64,000 nucleotides of DNA from an uncultured Elusimicrobia bacterium (lineage in GTDB: Bacteria > Elusimicrobiota > Elusimicrobia > Elusimicrobiales > Elusimicrobiaceae), in the NCBI GenBank assembly GCA_947306425.1, contig CAMZGO010000001.1, positions 186,001 through 250,000 of the forward strand, written 5' to 3'. The position numbers and the translations under genes are program-made. The notes beneath the pieces are model-generated. The model did not search any database. It worked only from the letters and a program-made list of their open reading frames with translations, and had not been told where the DNA came from. Positions 40,201 to 48,430 of the stretch are shown here, one piece after another. Position 1 is the stretch's first letter, and every line of letters starts with the position of its first letter.

Positions 40201-40544
40201 CACAGATAGATAAATTCCGTTGGGTTGCTTTTGCCTCTCAAGAAACAGCAAAAGAAATTGGCATAAAAGGTGGTTTTAATTATGCTTTAAAGTCAGCTTA
40301 TTCTACGGAACATATTATTTCTGCTGCTTTTAAAATTGCAAATATTTGTGATTTAAAAGGACTGAAAGGGGCAGTTATCTTGGGGCCTTCCTTAGAGGAT
40401 TGTAAAGACCCAATAAGGGAAAATTTCTATGATATACTGACCCACATGTTAGAGGTCATGATGATACGCTGCGGAACAATTAATTTTGAAGATATTAAGA
40501 AACCAAGCGCCTATGTCAAGATGCTCGGAGATATCTTAAAATAA
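37269..40544 (+). CDS. large protein with a DnaA-like AAA+ domain and a long charged linker
   Basis: The 1,091 residues divide into a small N-terminal domain (about 1-80), a low-complexity Lys/Glu-rich region (about 150-690), a DnaA/Hda-type AAA+ domain and an extra C-terminal domain (about 930-1091). The AAA+ part has Walker A GVSGTGKTHFLSAMG (near 742), Walker B VLIIDDIHL (near 800) and an arginine-rich lid. The region before it (FANMDISPIRFAHAMGMA) resembles the DnaA FVVGxxNxxA element in position. There is no DnaA-type DNA-binding domain IV. The gene is followed 10 bases later by a lipoprotein, then comM, dprA, topA and xerC/D. The function is unknown. Confidence 0.8.
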   Translation: MISGYDIRENSLTQNSVFLLLLKADEEGCKLVLRELSAFCKLLEVKVKDFDYVFELSGITDDTMLEKLRGKIDFLSSPVQEVPGSFSNPNETSTITVASNGNMLPKIEKNTVVFDKEELGQINLDDKIISLPGLDSPGEDIPSLKIAASETSPSLKIAKGEATIKENSIFKTQKREIFQGIDNLSGKKEDIVEEEGIKMPRLPKQEIVSQVEIKKEMPTAEKKEEPVVKEDNNVVIDIKEEIKDISVNTEEKKEKGSFLSKFLGKFKASFKSKKKEDAPKQNVEEEKEEKSEKKENIFFKKAQDIKEKISSSNIIKQAKEIKQELEKEIKEEQPVIEEKVPNPFQNLGSGIIVKKGLLDAEPIDEIVKKEKEDLHSNPLEARLQVDDIFDAQTVCDFYANPQEEKNIDFDVFESKNESSAEKSTKVEKKESFVDLKLQEKEDSFKALRQEKKENSEAKTDSIVIAKPGLFSQEDLKKQEDNEVLKQEKEQQKEIEPKKEEQQQKEIQPETEEIPPLLVGDNKKQEKTEASASPSNKKEEEQKIKEEVAEKKVTVSPPLENKKKSSQETIKETKPLNQNVVKKEINKEESKTKESKKEEIKKEETGIKIEKEVNKEGMSKETKKEQISEKRITTKKEKKVMQENNQEELKSKQEKPATVSNPTARPSSLKRTASVANGNIDHTLHIASSSGSIKNRNYPIEMPLIPTYTFANMDISPIRFAHAMGMATLDSLGVANNPLLLQGVSGTGKTHFLSAMGYEISKKIPQDKILFTNGVRFSRGIQYFLERGEQEKLDTFFNNAQVLIIDDIHLTAVNEHNREYISKVLNDFLKNKKQILLSSKYPPESLKRFEELVNFKFSLGTISELKVPNQTHFARLTKKILTGASLNLSEKEQEEYFVNRNNSLGDVARDVKRVKVLNRRIESSGLKKLTYKEILKEMTGIKGENQNSEIVKKTFGDITSLTKNPEANWGNFGFFFPNSQIDKFRWVAFASQETAKEIGIKGGFNYALKSAYSTEHIISAAFKIANICDLKGLKGAVILGPSLEDCKDPIRENFYDILTHMLEVMMIRCGTINFEDIKKPSAYVKMLGDILK

Positions 40545-40553
40545 GGAGAAGAA

Positions 40554-41657
40554 ATGAAAAAGTTCCTATTTTTATTTTTGATATGTATTGTCTTTAGTGC
40601 ATGTCAAAGGTTTAACCTTGGTCCTAAAGGTGAAGGGGAATATGTAATGGCAAGTGTGGAAGTCCCTTATGTAGAGGGTGCCGTTTCCGGAATGAAAAAA
40701 GAGGGGCTGATTCTTATAGAAAAAGCTGCAGTAGAAAAGGCTGCCAGAGTCTTTTTATCTTCCAACAGTTTGCTAGAATATCCGGAAAGAGTTAAGACAG
40801 ATATCTTGGATAATTATAAAAATTATGTCAGACGCTCTTATATAGGAACTTCCTTCCGTAAAGGAGATAAATTTTACATGGAAGGCCGTGTGATGATTTT
40901 GGTAAGCAATCTCGCTACAAAGATTAAAGAAATTGAAGATAGTTCTTATGTTCGTAAAACTAATATTTTAGTCGCTTCAAGGGAAATTACAAGCGGGGAA
41001 GTTTCTTTAAAACAATATTGCCGCCAAGGTGTTTACAAAGCACTTAAAAATTTTCCTTATACATTGATTGATGGTGGAACTTTAAGTGAAAATAATCTCA
41101 CAGATTTAACTTCTTTCATTGATAAAGCCAAAAAAGAAGGCGCCCGTTTCGTAATAGTCGCGGAAGCAGAGGCCGCCCCCCTTGAAAGCGCGGCCGCTTT
41201 AACTACAACTTTCAAACCAATTAGGGCAAAGATAAATTTAAAAGTTATGGCAACAAGCAATTATCAACTTATTGCACAAGTGGCGGAAAGTGCCAGCGGG
41301 CTTGATGCCGTACAGAATTTAGCGGAGCAAAAAGCGCTAACTTCTGCTTGTCAAACGGCCACGGAACAAGTTGAGAATGCTATTACGCAAGCAATAAATT
41401 CCGCTAAAACATTTAGTTTTATAGTTACAAATGTAAATACTCTTGAACGTCTTGAGAAACTTCAAAATATAATGCGTTCGCAAAGAGATGTTGAGGACTT
41501 TGCTTTGGTTAAGTACAGAAATTCTACTGCTACTTTTACAGTGCAGGCAAAGGTTTCTACTGCAGAAGAATTTTCCGCTAAAATCTTGCGCCAGAATATA
41601 GCCAATTTTACAGTATTAAATACTTCTGCTGATATTATAACTATGGTATTTATTTAA
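40554..41657 (+). CDS. lipoprotein of unknown function in the comM-dprA operon
   Basis: MKKFLFLFLICIVFSAC gives a clear lipobox with Cys17. The 367-residue protein has an N-terminal region resembling LPP20/FlgT-like domains (EKAARVFLSSN, GDKFYMEGRVMIL), a middle domain with GARFVIVAEAEA, and a C-terminal domain around residues 280-367. I cannot name it with confidence. Its stop overlaps the comM start as TAATG, so the two are translationally coupled. Confidence 0.75.
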   Translation: MKKFLFLFLICIVFSACQRFNLGPKGEGEYVMASVEVPYVEGAVSGMKKEGLILIEKAAVEKAARVFLSSNSLLEYPERVKTDILDNYKNYVRRSYIGTSFRKGDKFYMEGRVMILVSNLATKIKEIEDSSYVRKTNILVASREITSGEVSLKQYCRQGVYKALKNFPYTLIDGGTLSENNLTDLTSFIDKAKKEGARFVIVAEAEAAPLESAAALTTTFKPIRAKINLKVMATSNYQLIAQVAESASGLDAVQNLAEQKALTSACQTATEQVENAITQAINSAKTFSFIVTNVNTLERLEKLQNIMRSQRDVEDFALVKYRNSTATFTVQAKVSTAEEFSAKILRQNIANFTVLNTSADIITMVFI

Positions 41658-43201
41658 TGCTTTCAAGTGTGCTTTCTTTAGAGGTAAAGGCTTTAGAAGG
41701 GTTTATCGTCAAAGTGGAAGTTGATATTGCCGGCGGTGCCCCTACTTTTGCTATTGTCGGATTACCGGAACAAGAAGTTAAAGAAGCCAAAGACCGTGTT
41801 CAAGCAGCCATAAGAAACAGCGGTTTTGATTTTCCTTTAAGAAAGATAACAGTTAATTTAGTTCCTGCCGAACTTAAAAAAACAGGTACGCATTTTGATT
41901 TACCGATAGCATTAGGTATTTTAGCTGCAAGCGGTGCCCTAAGTAATCAAGCACAAAACAAATTAAACGAAATGGTTTTTATAGGGGAACTTGGTTTAAA
42001 CGGTAAAATTCACTCTTGTGCCGGGGTATTGCCTATGCTTATTTCTTTAAGGAAAACCGGCAATAAAAAAGCAGTAATTCCTTTGGTTAATAAAGAAGAA
42101 GGGGAATTTGCCGATGTTCAAAATTTTGGTGCAAGTTCCTTAAAGGAAGTTGTAGATTTACTTGAAGGCAAAATTTTATTTCATCAGGAATATCAGTCTC
42201 CGAAAATTGAAAATAATTTAGAGAAATATGAACTTAAAGAGGATTTTAGTGAAGTTAAAGGCCAAGCATTAGCAAAACGTGCTTTGGAAATAGCCGCTGC
42301 TGGCGGGCACAATGTTTTGATGATTGGTACTCCCGGCACAGGGAAAAGTATGCTTGCCAAACGTTTTTCAAGTATTTTGCCTCCTTTAACTAAAGATGAA
42401 ATGCTTGAAATTTTACAAATTTATTCTGTTTGCAGAATGATTGGCAAAGGTAAAAAAGTTTTTCAAAGACCTTTTAGAGAGCCGCATCATACAATTTCAA
42501 ATATTGCGCTTATCGGCGGGGGAACAAATCCAAAACCGGGTGAAGCAAGTTTAGCACATAATGGTATTTTATTTTTAGATGAGTTTGCAGAGTTTTCCCG
42601 TAATTCCTTGGAAGTTCTGCGAGAGCCTTTGGAAACATTTAAAGTTACTATTGCCCGCGCTAAAGATACTTTAACTTTCCCGGCAAAATTTACTTTGATT
42701 GCGGCAATGAATCCTTGTCCTTGCGGATATCACGGTCATCCTGTAAAAACATGTAATTGTACTCCGGTGCAAATAAGCAGATATAAGTCAAAAGTTTCCG
42801 GTCCTTTACTTGACAGAATAGATTTAACAGTTAATTTAAACCCCGTAAATTATAAAGATTGGCAAGCAAAAAGTGAAGGTGAAACCAGCGCACAAATTCG
42901 TGAACGTGTAATCAAAGCTCGTAAGATTCAAGAAGAAAGATTTAAAAATTCCAAAACAACAGCCAATGCTTTTATGACTGTTTCCGAAATAAAAAAATAT
43001 TGTCCTTTACCGGAAGGCGGCGGTGAAATTTTGGAACTTGCCATGAAAAAGTTAGGCCTTTCTGCCAGAAGTTTAGATAAAATTTTAAAAACAGCCCGAA
43101 CTATCGCTGATTTAGAAGGCAGCACAAATATCAAAAAAGAGCATATAATAGAGGTTATGCAGTATAGGCCTTTAGATAGAAAAGGAGTTAGTGATATTTA
43201 A
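41657..43201 (+). CDS. comM: ComM/YifB-family AAA+ helicase (Mg-chelatase-like)
   Basis: This family promotes branch migration during integration of transforming DNA. The N-terminal ChlI-like domain (GGAPTFAIVGLPEQEVKEAK) is followed by Walker A MIGTPGTGKSMLAKRF, Walker B GILFLDEFAEF, the sensor region AMNPCPCGYHG with conserved cysteines (CPCG...CNC) and the arginine motif GPLLDRIDL. The length (514) is typical. It overlaps its neighbours on both sides as TAATG. Confidence 0.95.
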   Translation: MLSSVLSLEVKALEGFIVKVEVDIAGGAPTFAIVGLPEQEVKEAKDRVQAAIRNSGFDFPLRKITVNLVPAELKKTGTHFDLPIALGILAASGALSNQAQNKLNEMVFIGELGLNGKIHSCAGVLPMLISLRKTGNKKAVIPLVNKEEGEFADVQNFGASSLKEVVDLLEGKILFHQEYQSPKIENNLEKYELKEDFSEVKGQALAKRALEIAAAGGHNVLMIGTPGTGKSMLAKRFSSILPPLTKDEMLEILQIYSVCRMIGKGKKVFQRPFREPHHTISNIALIGGGTNPKPGEASLAHNGILFLDEFAEFSRNSLEVLREPLETFKVTIARAKDTLTFPAKFTLIAAMNPCPCGYHGHPVKTCNCTPVQISRYKSKVSGPLLDRIDLTVNLNPVNYKDWQAKSEGETSAQIRERVIKARKIQEERFKNSKTTANAFMTVSEIKKYCPLPEGGGEILELAMKKLGLSARSLDKILKTARTIADLEGSTNIKKEHIIEVMQYRPLDRKGVSDI

Positions 43202-44313
43202 TGAAAACGGAAGAAAAATTAGCACTAATCAAAATAAATGCCTTCAAGTATTTAAGGGCAGATTGGCTTGAACGTTTACTTGGAATTTTTGGAAGCGGTC
43301 AAGAAATTCTAAAACAAAACCCTCAAACATTAAGTGAGGAAGGTAAAATTTCCCTTGAGACTTCGGAATATTTTTTAAAATCAGCATTAGAATTAGATGC
43401 GGAAAAGGAAATAGAAAACACCGCAAAAGTGGGCGGACACATTTATATTAAAGGGGAGGAAGGTTATCCCGAAGAATTTTTAAATATTAAAGAGCCGCCA
43501 TTGGTTATTTATGTGCGCGGGGAATTAAATACAAAGTTAGCACCAACGGTTGCTATTGTCGGTACACGTAAAATTACACCTTACGGCAGACGCGCTACAA
43601 TAAAACTCGCCGGTGATTTAGCAGATGCCGGTATTGTAATAGTCAGCGGTCTTGCAAGGGGAATAGACAGCGTAGCCCACACAGAAGCCGTTAAACGCAA
43701 AAAACCTACTTGGGCCTTAATCGGTACTGGTATTGGTAGATGCTATCCTGCCGAAAATAAGGAACTTGCCTTAGGTATTATTGAAACGGGCGGTGCTTTA
43801 ATTTCTGAATATCCTTTTGCCACCCCTCCATTAGCGCAGCATTTTCCAAGAAGAAACAGGTTAATAGCGGCTTTATCAAGGGTAGCTGTTATAATTGAGG
43901 GGGAAGTTAAATCAGGCGCTTTAATAACCGCCAAAATGGCTTTAGAACAAGGAATAGATGTCTTTGCTGTTCCCGGTCCTATTGATTCCCCTACCAGCGG
44001 TGGCCCGAATAAATTGATAAAAGAAGGAGCCGGCATTTGTTTGGATGCACGCGATATTATTGATGCTTTACCTGTTAATATAAAAAGCACTTTAGTAACA
44101 AAAGAATTGTATAATAACAAGGAAGAAATACCTGATTTATCCCCTGAAGAATCAAAAATAATGGAAGCTATTGATGAGGGGGAAAGCACAGTTGATGAAC
44201 TTTCAGTTAAATTAAATATGGATGTTCCAAGCTTATCAACAGTTTTATTTTCGCTTGAAATAAGCGGTTATTTAAGATGCGAAGATGGCAAATATTCAAA
44301 AGTAAAAATTTAG
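43201..44313 (+). CDS. dprA: DNA-processing protein DprA
   Basis: DprA loads RecA on incoming single-stranded DNA during natural transformation. The Rossmann-like DprA domain shows VAIVGTRKITPYGRR, VSGLARGIDSVAH, GTGIGRCYPAENKEL and FPRRNRLIAALS. A C-terminal winged-helix region (about 300-370) follows. Coupling to comM points to a competence function, although no DNA-uptake machinery other than pilins is in the window. Confidence 0.96.
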   Translation: MKTEEKLALIKINAFKYLRADWLERLLGIFGSGQEILKQNPQTLSEEGKISLETSEYFLKSALELDAEKEIENTAKVGGHIYIKGEEGYPEEFLNIKEPPLVIYVRGELNTKLAPTVAIVGTRKITPYGRRATIKLAGDLADAGIVIVSGLARGIDSVAHTEAVKRKKPTWALIGTGIGRCYPAENKELALGIIETGGALISEYPFATPPLAQHFPRRNRLIAALSRVAVIIEGEVKSGALITAKMALEQGIDVFAVPGPIDSPTSGGPNKLIKEGAGICLDARDIIDALPVNIKSTLVTKELYNNKEEIPDLSPEESKIMEAIDEGESTVDELSVKLNMDVPSLSTVLFSLEISGYLRCEDGKYSKVKI

Positions 44314-44338
44314 ATTTATTTAATTTAGAGGTGTGACC

Positions 44339-46615
44339 ATGACATTACAAAAATCTACTATAGGCAAAGCGCTTGTTATTGTGGAATCTCCCACAAAACA
44401 ACGCACTATAAGCAAAATTTTAGGTCCTAATTATATTGTTAAAAGTTCTTTCGGGCATGTTAGGGATTTACCTTCAAAAGAAATCGGTGTTGATGAGCAG
44501 CATGATTTTAAACCTACTTATGTAGTAAGCGGCAAACCCCGCATTATCGCAGATTTAAAAGAAGCAGTTAAAAAAGCCGCAATAGTTTATCTTGCCACAG
44601 ACCCTGATAGAGAAGGGGAGGCTATCGCTTGGCACTTGGAGCAGCTTTTAAAACTTAAACCGGAAAATACACGCCGTATTTTCTTCCATGAAATTACGGA
44701 TACCGCAATTAAAGAAAGTTTTGATAATGCCCGTGCAATTGACCATAATTTGGTTGATGCCCAACAGGCAAGGCGTGTGTTGGACCGTCTTGTAGGTTAT
44801 AAAATTTCCCCGCTTTTATGGCGTAAAATTACAAGTGGTTTAAGTGCTGGGCGTGTACAGTCCGTAGCAGTTCGTTTGCTTGCTGAAAGAGCGAAAGAAA
44901 TTGCAGATTTCAAAAGCAAAGTTTATTGGACTTTGCGTGCTAAACTTGAAAAGAAAGATACAAAACCGCAATTTTTTGCCCGTGTTTTAAAATGGCAAGG
45001 CAAAAATGTTGAAAGCACGACAACTTATAAACTTTTTGCGGAAGATTATAAAGTTAAATCTACTGTTTTTGATACCAATGAAAGTTTAGCAGTAGTAAAT
45101 GAAGCTTTACGTAAAGGCCCTTTAACCGTAGAAAAAGTTGAAAAGAAGGAAGTAAAACAACATCCTAAACCTCCTTTCATTACAAGCACTTTACAGCAAG
45201 ATGCTTATAATAAACTTGGGTTTTCCCCTCAAAAAACAATGCAAACGGCACAATCTTTATACGAAGGTGTGGAAATTGCCGGTAAAAATGTCGGTTTGAT
45301 TACTTATATGAGAACGGATTCTTTTAATGTTTCCAAACTCCTTCAAACCCAGACAAATAAATTTATTAAAGAAAAATACGGTCCGCAATTTTCCCCCGCA
45401 AAAGCACCTGTTTATAAAGGTAAAGTAAAAGGTGCGCAAGAAGCACATGAGGCTATTCACCCTACTGATGTTTTTAAAACACCTCAAAGTATAAAAAATT
45501 CTTTGACGGCAGACCAATATAAACTTTATGAACTTATATGGCTTCGCTTTGTAGCTTCACAAATGGCTGATGCAATATTTAATACCGTAAGTATAGATAT
45601 TTCCGCCGGAAGTAAAGAAAATTGTTTGCTTCGTGCAAACGGGAGAACAGTCAAATTTGAGGGTTATCTCTCTGTTTACAAAGATGATGAACCGGAAGAA
45701 AATGAAAAAGAAGATTCCCAAACTGCACTTTTGCCCGCTTTGGAAGAAGGGAACACTCTTAATTTAGTTGATATTGAAACTAAAGATCATAAAACCGCAC
45801 CTCCGCCAAATTATAATGAGGCAAGTTTGATTAAAACATTGGAAAAGCACGGTATCGGCCGTCCGTCTACTTATGCGCCGACGATAAAAACAATTATGGA
45901 CAGAAAGTATATTGAGAAACTTCCTAAATCTACTAAACTTACGGCAACACCATTGGGAATAAGAGTAACAGAACATCTTAAAGAATTTTTTAAAGATATC
46001 ATGGACCTTTCTTATACCGCCGGAGTTGAGGAAAAACTTGATGATATCGCCGAAGGTAATAAGAAATGGGTGGATGTTTTATCTAATTTTTACAACGGTT
46101 TTTCAAGAGATTTAAAAAATGCTTCACAGAATATGATTTCTTCCGAACCTGTTAAAACAGATGAAAAATGCCCGATTTGTCAAAAACCGATGCTTTTAAA
46201 GCATAGCAGGTACGGGGAATATTTGGTTTGTTCTGATTATCCTAAGTGTAAAGGTAAGAAGAATTTGAATGGAAAGACTTCAGTCCCTGTACAACAAACG
46301 AATGAAATATGCGAAAAATGCGGTTCGCCCATGGTTATTAGAACAGGCCGCCGAGGGCAATTTATGGCTTGTTCGGCATATCCGAAATGTAAAAACACTT
46401 ATTCCATAAACGCAGAAGGTCAAAAAATTGCTGCAAAAATTGCCTTAGATTCCGGTAAAAAATGCCCAAAATGTGGTAAAGCGATGTTACTCCGACACTC
46501 TGCACGCGGTGCGTTTTTAGGATGTTCGGGATATCCTAAATGTAAGACCATTATACAGGTTTCGCCGGAGGAGATTAAAGAAATAGAATCTAAAAATGCA
46601 ACAGCAGATAAATAA
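44339..46615 (+). CDS. topA: DNA topoisomerase I
   Basis: This type IA topoisomerase relaxes negative supercoils. The TOPRIM domain (ALVIVESPTKQRTISKIL and ATDPDREGEAIAWHL) precedes the catalytic Tyr in GLITYMRTDS. Three C4 zinc-finger-like units close the protein: CPICQKPM, CEKCGSPM and CPKCGKAM, each paired with a C...YPKC motif. I use the ATG at 44339, 7 nt after GAGG, rather than the GTG two codons earlier. This gives 758 residues. Confidence 0.97.
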   Translation: MTLQKSTIGKALVIVESPTKQRTISKILGPNYIVKSSFGHVRDLPSKEIGVDEQHDFKPTYVVSGKPRIIADLKEAVKKAAIVYLATDPDREGEAIAWHLEQLLKLKPENTRRIFFHEITDTAIKESFDNARAIDHNLVDAQQARRVLDRLVGYKISPLLWRKITSGLSAGRVQSVAVRLLAERAKEIADFKSKVYWTLRAKLEKKDTKPQFFARVLKWQGKNVESTTTYKLFAEDYKVKSTVFDTNESLAVVNEALRKGPLTVEKVEKKEVKQHPKPPFITSTLQQDAYNKLGFSPQKTMQTAQSLYEGVEIAGKNVGLITYMRTDSFNVSKLLQTQTNKFIKEKYGPQFSPAKAPVYKGKVKGAQEAHEAIHPTDVFKTPQSIKNSLTADQYKLYELIWLRFVASQMADAIFNTVSIDISAGSKENCLLRANGRTVKFEGYLSVYKDDEPEENEKEDSQTALLPALEEGNTLNLVDIETKDHKTAPPPNYNEASLIKTLEKHGIGRPSTYAPTIKTIMDRKYIEKLPKSTKLTATPLGIRVTEHLKEFFKDIMDLSYTAGVEEKLDDIAEGNKKWVDVLSNFYNGFSRDLKNASQNMISSEPVKTDEKCPICQKPMLLKHSRYGEYLVCSDYPKCKGKKNLNGKTSVPVQQTNEICEKCGSPMVIRTGRRGQFMACSAYPKCKNTYSINAEGQKIAAKIALDSGKKCPKCGKAMLLRHSARGAFLGCSGYPKCKTIIQVSPEEIKEIESKNATADK

Positions 46616-47483
46616 TTTTTTGCAAGGACTTAGGGTGCGAAACATGTCACCCCATACTTTAAGGGCCTATAGTAAGGACTTAGAGGCTGCTTATACTTTT
46701 TTTGCAAAAAATAATTTAACCCAAATAAAAGATTTTAATATTAGAAATATTCGTTCTTATCTTTCTGTAGAAAATAATAGTCAAATAAAGCGCAATACTA
46801 TGCTTCGTAAAATCAGTTCGCTAAGGAGTTTCGCTAAATTTTTGGAAACACGCGGCCTCATTAAATTAAATCCTTTTAAACTTTTTGATGCTCCTAAACG
46901 GGAGAAATTATTACCGAAATTTTTGACGGAAGAAGAAGCATCAAATTTAATGGAAGCACAACCTAGCAAATTGCATGCTTTAAGGAATAAAGCCATTTTA
47001 GAATTATTATACTCAAGCGGCCTTAGGCGAAGTGAATTGACAAATTTAAATATTTGCGATATAAATTTCCAACAAGGTTATGCAAAAGTTTTGGGTAAGG
47101 GCTCAAAAGAGAGGTTGGTTCCGATAACCGATATCGCTATTGAAAGTATACAAAATTATCTTTTAACCCGCCCGAAATATTTACCTGCTGACCCTTTATT
47201 TTTAAGCAGTTATCAACGTCGTATCAGCGGCGAAGGTATAAGGCAAATTATTAAACAAAGTGCAATAAATACAAAACTTGCCCGCCGTATAACACCGCAT
47301 AGTTTAAGGCATAGTTTTGCCACACATTTGTTAAGCAACGGATGTGATTTAAAGACCTTGCAAGAAATGCTTGGTCATAAAAGCTTGAGTGCAACGCAGG
47401 TCTACACACATGTTTCTCTTGAACGTATAAAAAATGTTTATAATCATAGTCATCCGAAAAGTAAAATAGGAGGGCAAAAATGA
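46596..47483 (+). CDS. xerC: tyrosine recombinase, XerC/XerD type
   Basis: It resolves chromosome dimers at dif, or otherwise acts as a site-specific recombinase. The 295-residue product has the SAM-like N-terminal domain (NMSPHTLRAYSKDL) and all catalytic residues: Arg in SGLRRSEL, Lys in GKGSKERLVPI, HSLRHSFATHLL, His in LGHKSLS and the Tyr nucleophile in TQVYTHV. The start lies inside the end of topA. Housekeeping position and length favour Xer over a phage integrase. XerC versus XerD cannot be decided here. Confidence 0.88.
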   Translation: MQQQINNFLQGLRVRNMSPHTLRAYSKDLEAAYTFFAKNNLTQIKDFNIRNIRSYLSVENNSQIKRNTMLRKISSLRSFAKFLETRGLIKLNPFKLFDAPKREKLLPKFLTEEEASNLMEAQPSKLHALRNKAILELLYSSGLRRSELTNLNICDINFQQGYAKVLGKGSKERLVPITDIAIESIQNYLLTRPKYLPADPLFLSSYQRRISGEGIRQIIKQSAINTKLARRITPHSLRHSFATHLLSNGCDLKTLQEMLGHKSLSATQVYTHVSLERIKNVYNHSHPKSKIGGQK

Positions 47484-48430
47484 TTTCTTTTGGTATTGAT
47501 ATCGGCGGTACTTTTGTGAAAATGGTTACTGTAAACGCACAGGGTAAAATATTAAGGCAGGATAAATTTAAAACACCTACACATTTATCTTCTAAAGATT
47601 TTTTAAAATTTCTGGCAGATAAAATTAATACTTGGGTTCAGAAATTAAAAATAAAAAAAGCAGTTATAGGTGTAGGAATTGCCGGGGATACTGACCATAA
47701 AAAAGGTATATTGCGTTTTGCGCCTAATATTCCTTGGAAAAATTTAAAAATTACTTCAGGATTAGAAAATTTGACAGGCTTTAAAAGTTTTGCTTCTAAT
47801 GATGCGAATATGGCAGCTTTTGGAGTATATAAAAAAGAAATAAAAAGCAAATATAAAAATGTTTTGGTTTTAACGCTTGGTACAGGCATAGGCGGCGGTA
47901 TAATTATTGACGGTAAACTATACCAAGGTGCAACAGGTACTGCGGGGGAATTCGGCCACATAAAAATCGGGGATACGCAAAAAGGAAACATTTGTGGGTG
48001 TGGTGCTCGCGGATGTTTGGAAGGTTATATAGGTACAAATAATTTGCATAGATTAACTTTAAAAGCTGTAAAAGAAAATAAAGAAAGCGTGCTTTCCCTT
48101 TTGCTTAAAAAGGAGAGTTTTAATGTTAAAATATTATCTATTGCAGCAAAACAAAAAGATAAATCCGCCCTTTTAATCTGGGAGTATTTTGCACTCTATT
48201 TAGGTCTAGGCATAGCAAATCTGATTTTATCTTTTAATCCGGAAGCAATAGTGTTGAGCGGCGGCGTTGCAGGCGGTTCAAAATATTTTATGCCTCATCT
48301 AAAGAGTATTTTAAAAGAACAAAAAATTAAAGAACCTTTTAGAAATGTTAAAGTGATGCTTTCTAAAATGAAAGATATAGGCGCCGTAGGTGCAGCTTTA
48401 TATGCTTTGAGTGAAATGAATGAAAAATAA
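47480..48430 (+). CDS. ROK-family sugar kinase (glucokinase-like)
   Basis: The ATP-binding GIDIGGTFVKMV opens the 316-residue protein. The glycine-rich GTGIGGGIIIDG, the GEFGHIKIG motif and the zinc-binding CGCGARGCLEGYIG are those of ROK glucokinases. VLSGGVAGG is the adenosine motif. It overlaps xerC by four bases. Glucose is the likeliest substrate, but mannose or N-acetyl sugars are possible. Confidence 0.92.
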   Translation: MISFGIDIGGTFVKMVTVNAQGKILRQDKFKTPTHLSSKDFLKFLADKINTWVQKLKIKKAVIGVGIAGDTDHKKGILRFAPNIPWKNLKITSGLENLTGFKSFASNDANMAAFGVYKKEIKSKYKNVLVLTLGTGIGGGIIIDGKLYQGATGTAGEFGHIKIGDTQKGNICGCGARGCLEGYIGTNNLHRLTLKAVKENKESVLSLLLKKESFNVKILSIAAKQKDKSALLIWEYFALYLGLGIANLILSFNPEAIVLSGGVAGGSKYFMPHLKSILKEQKIKEPFRNVKVMLSKMKDIGAVGAALYALSEMNEK

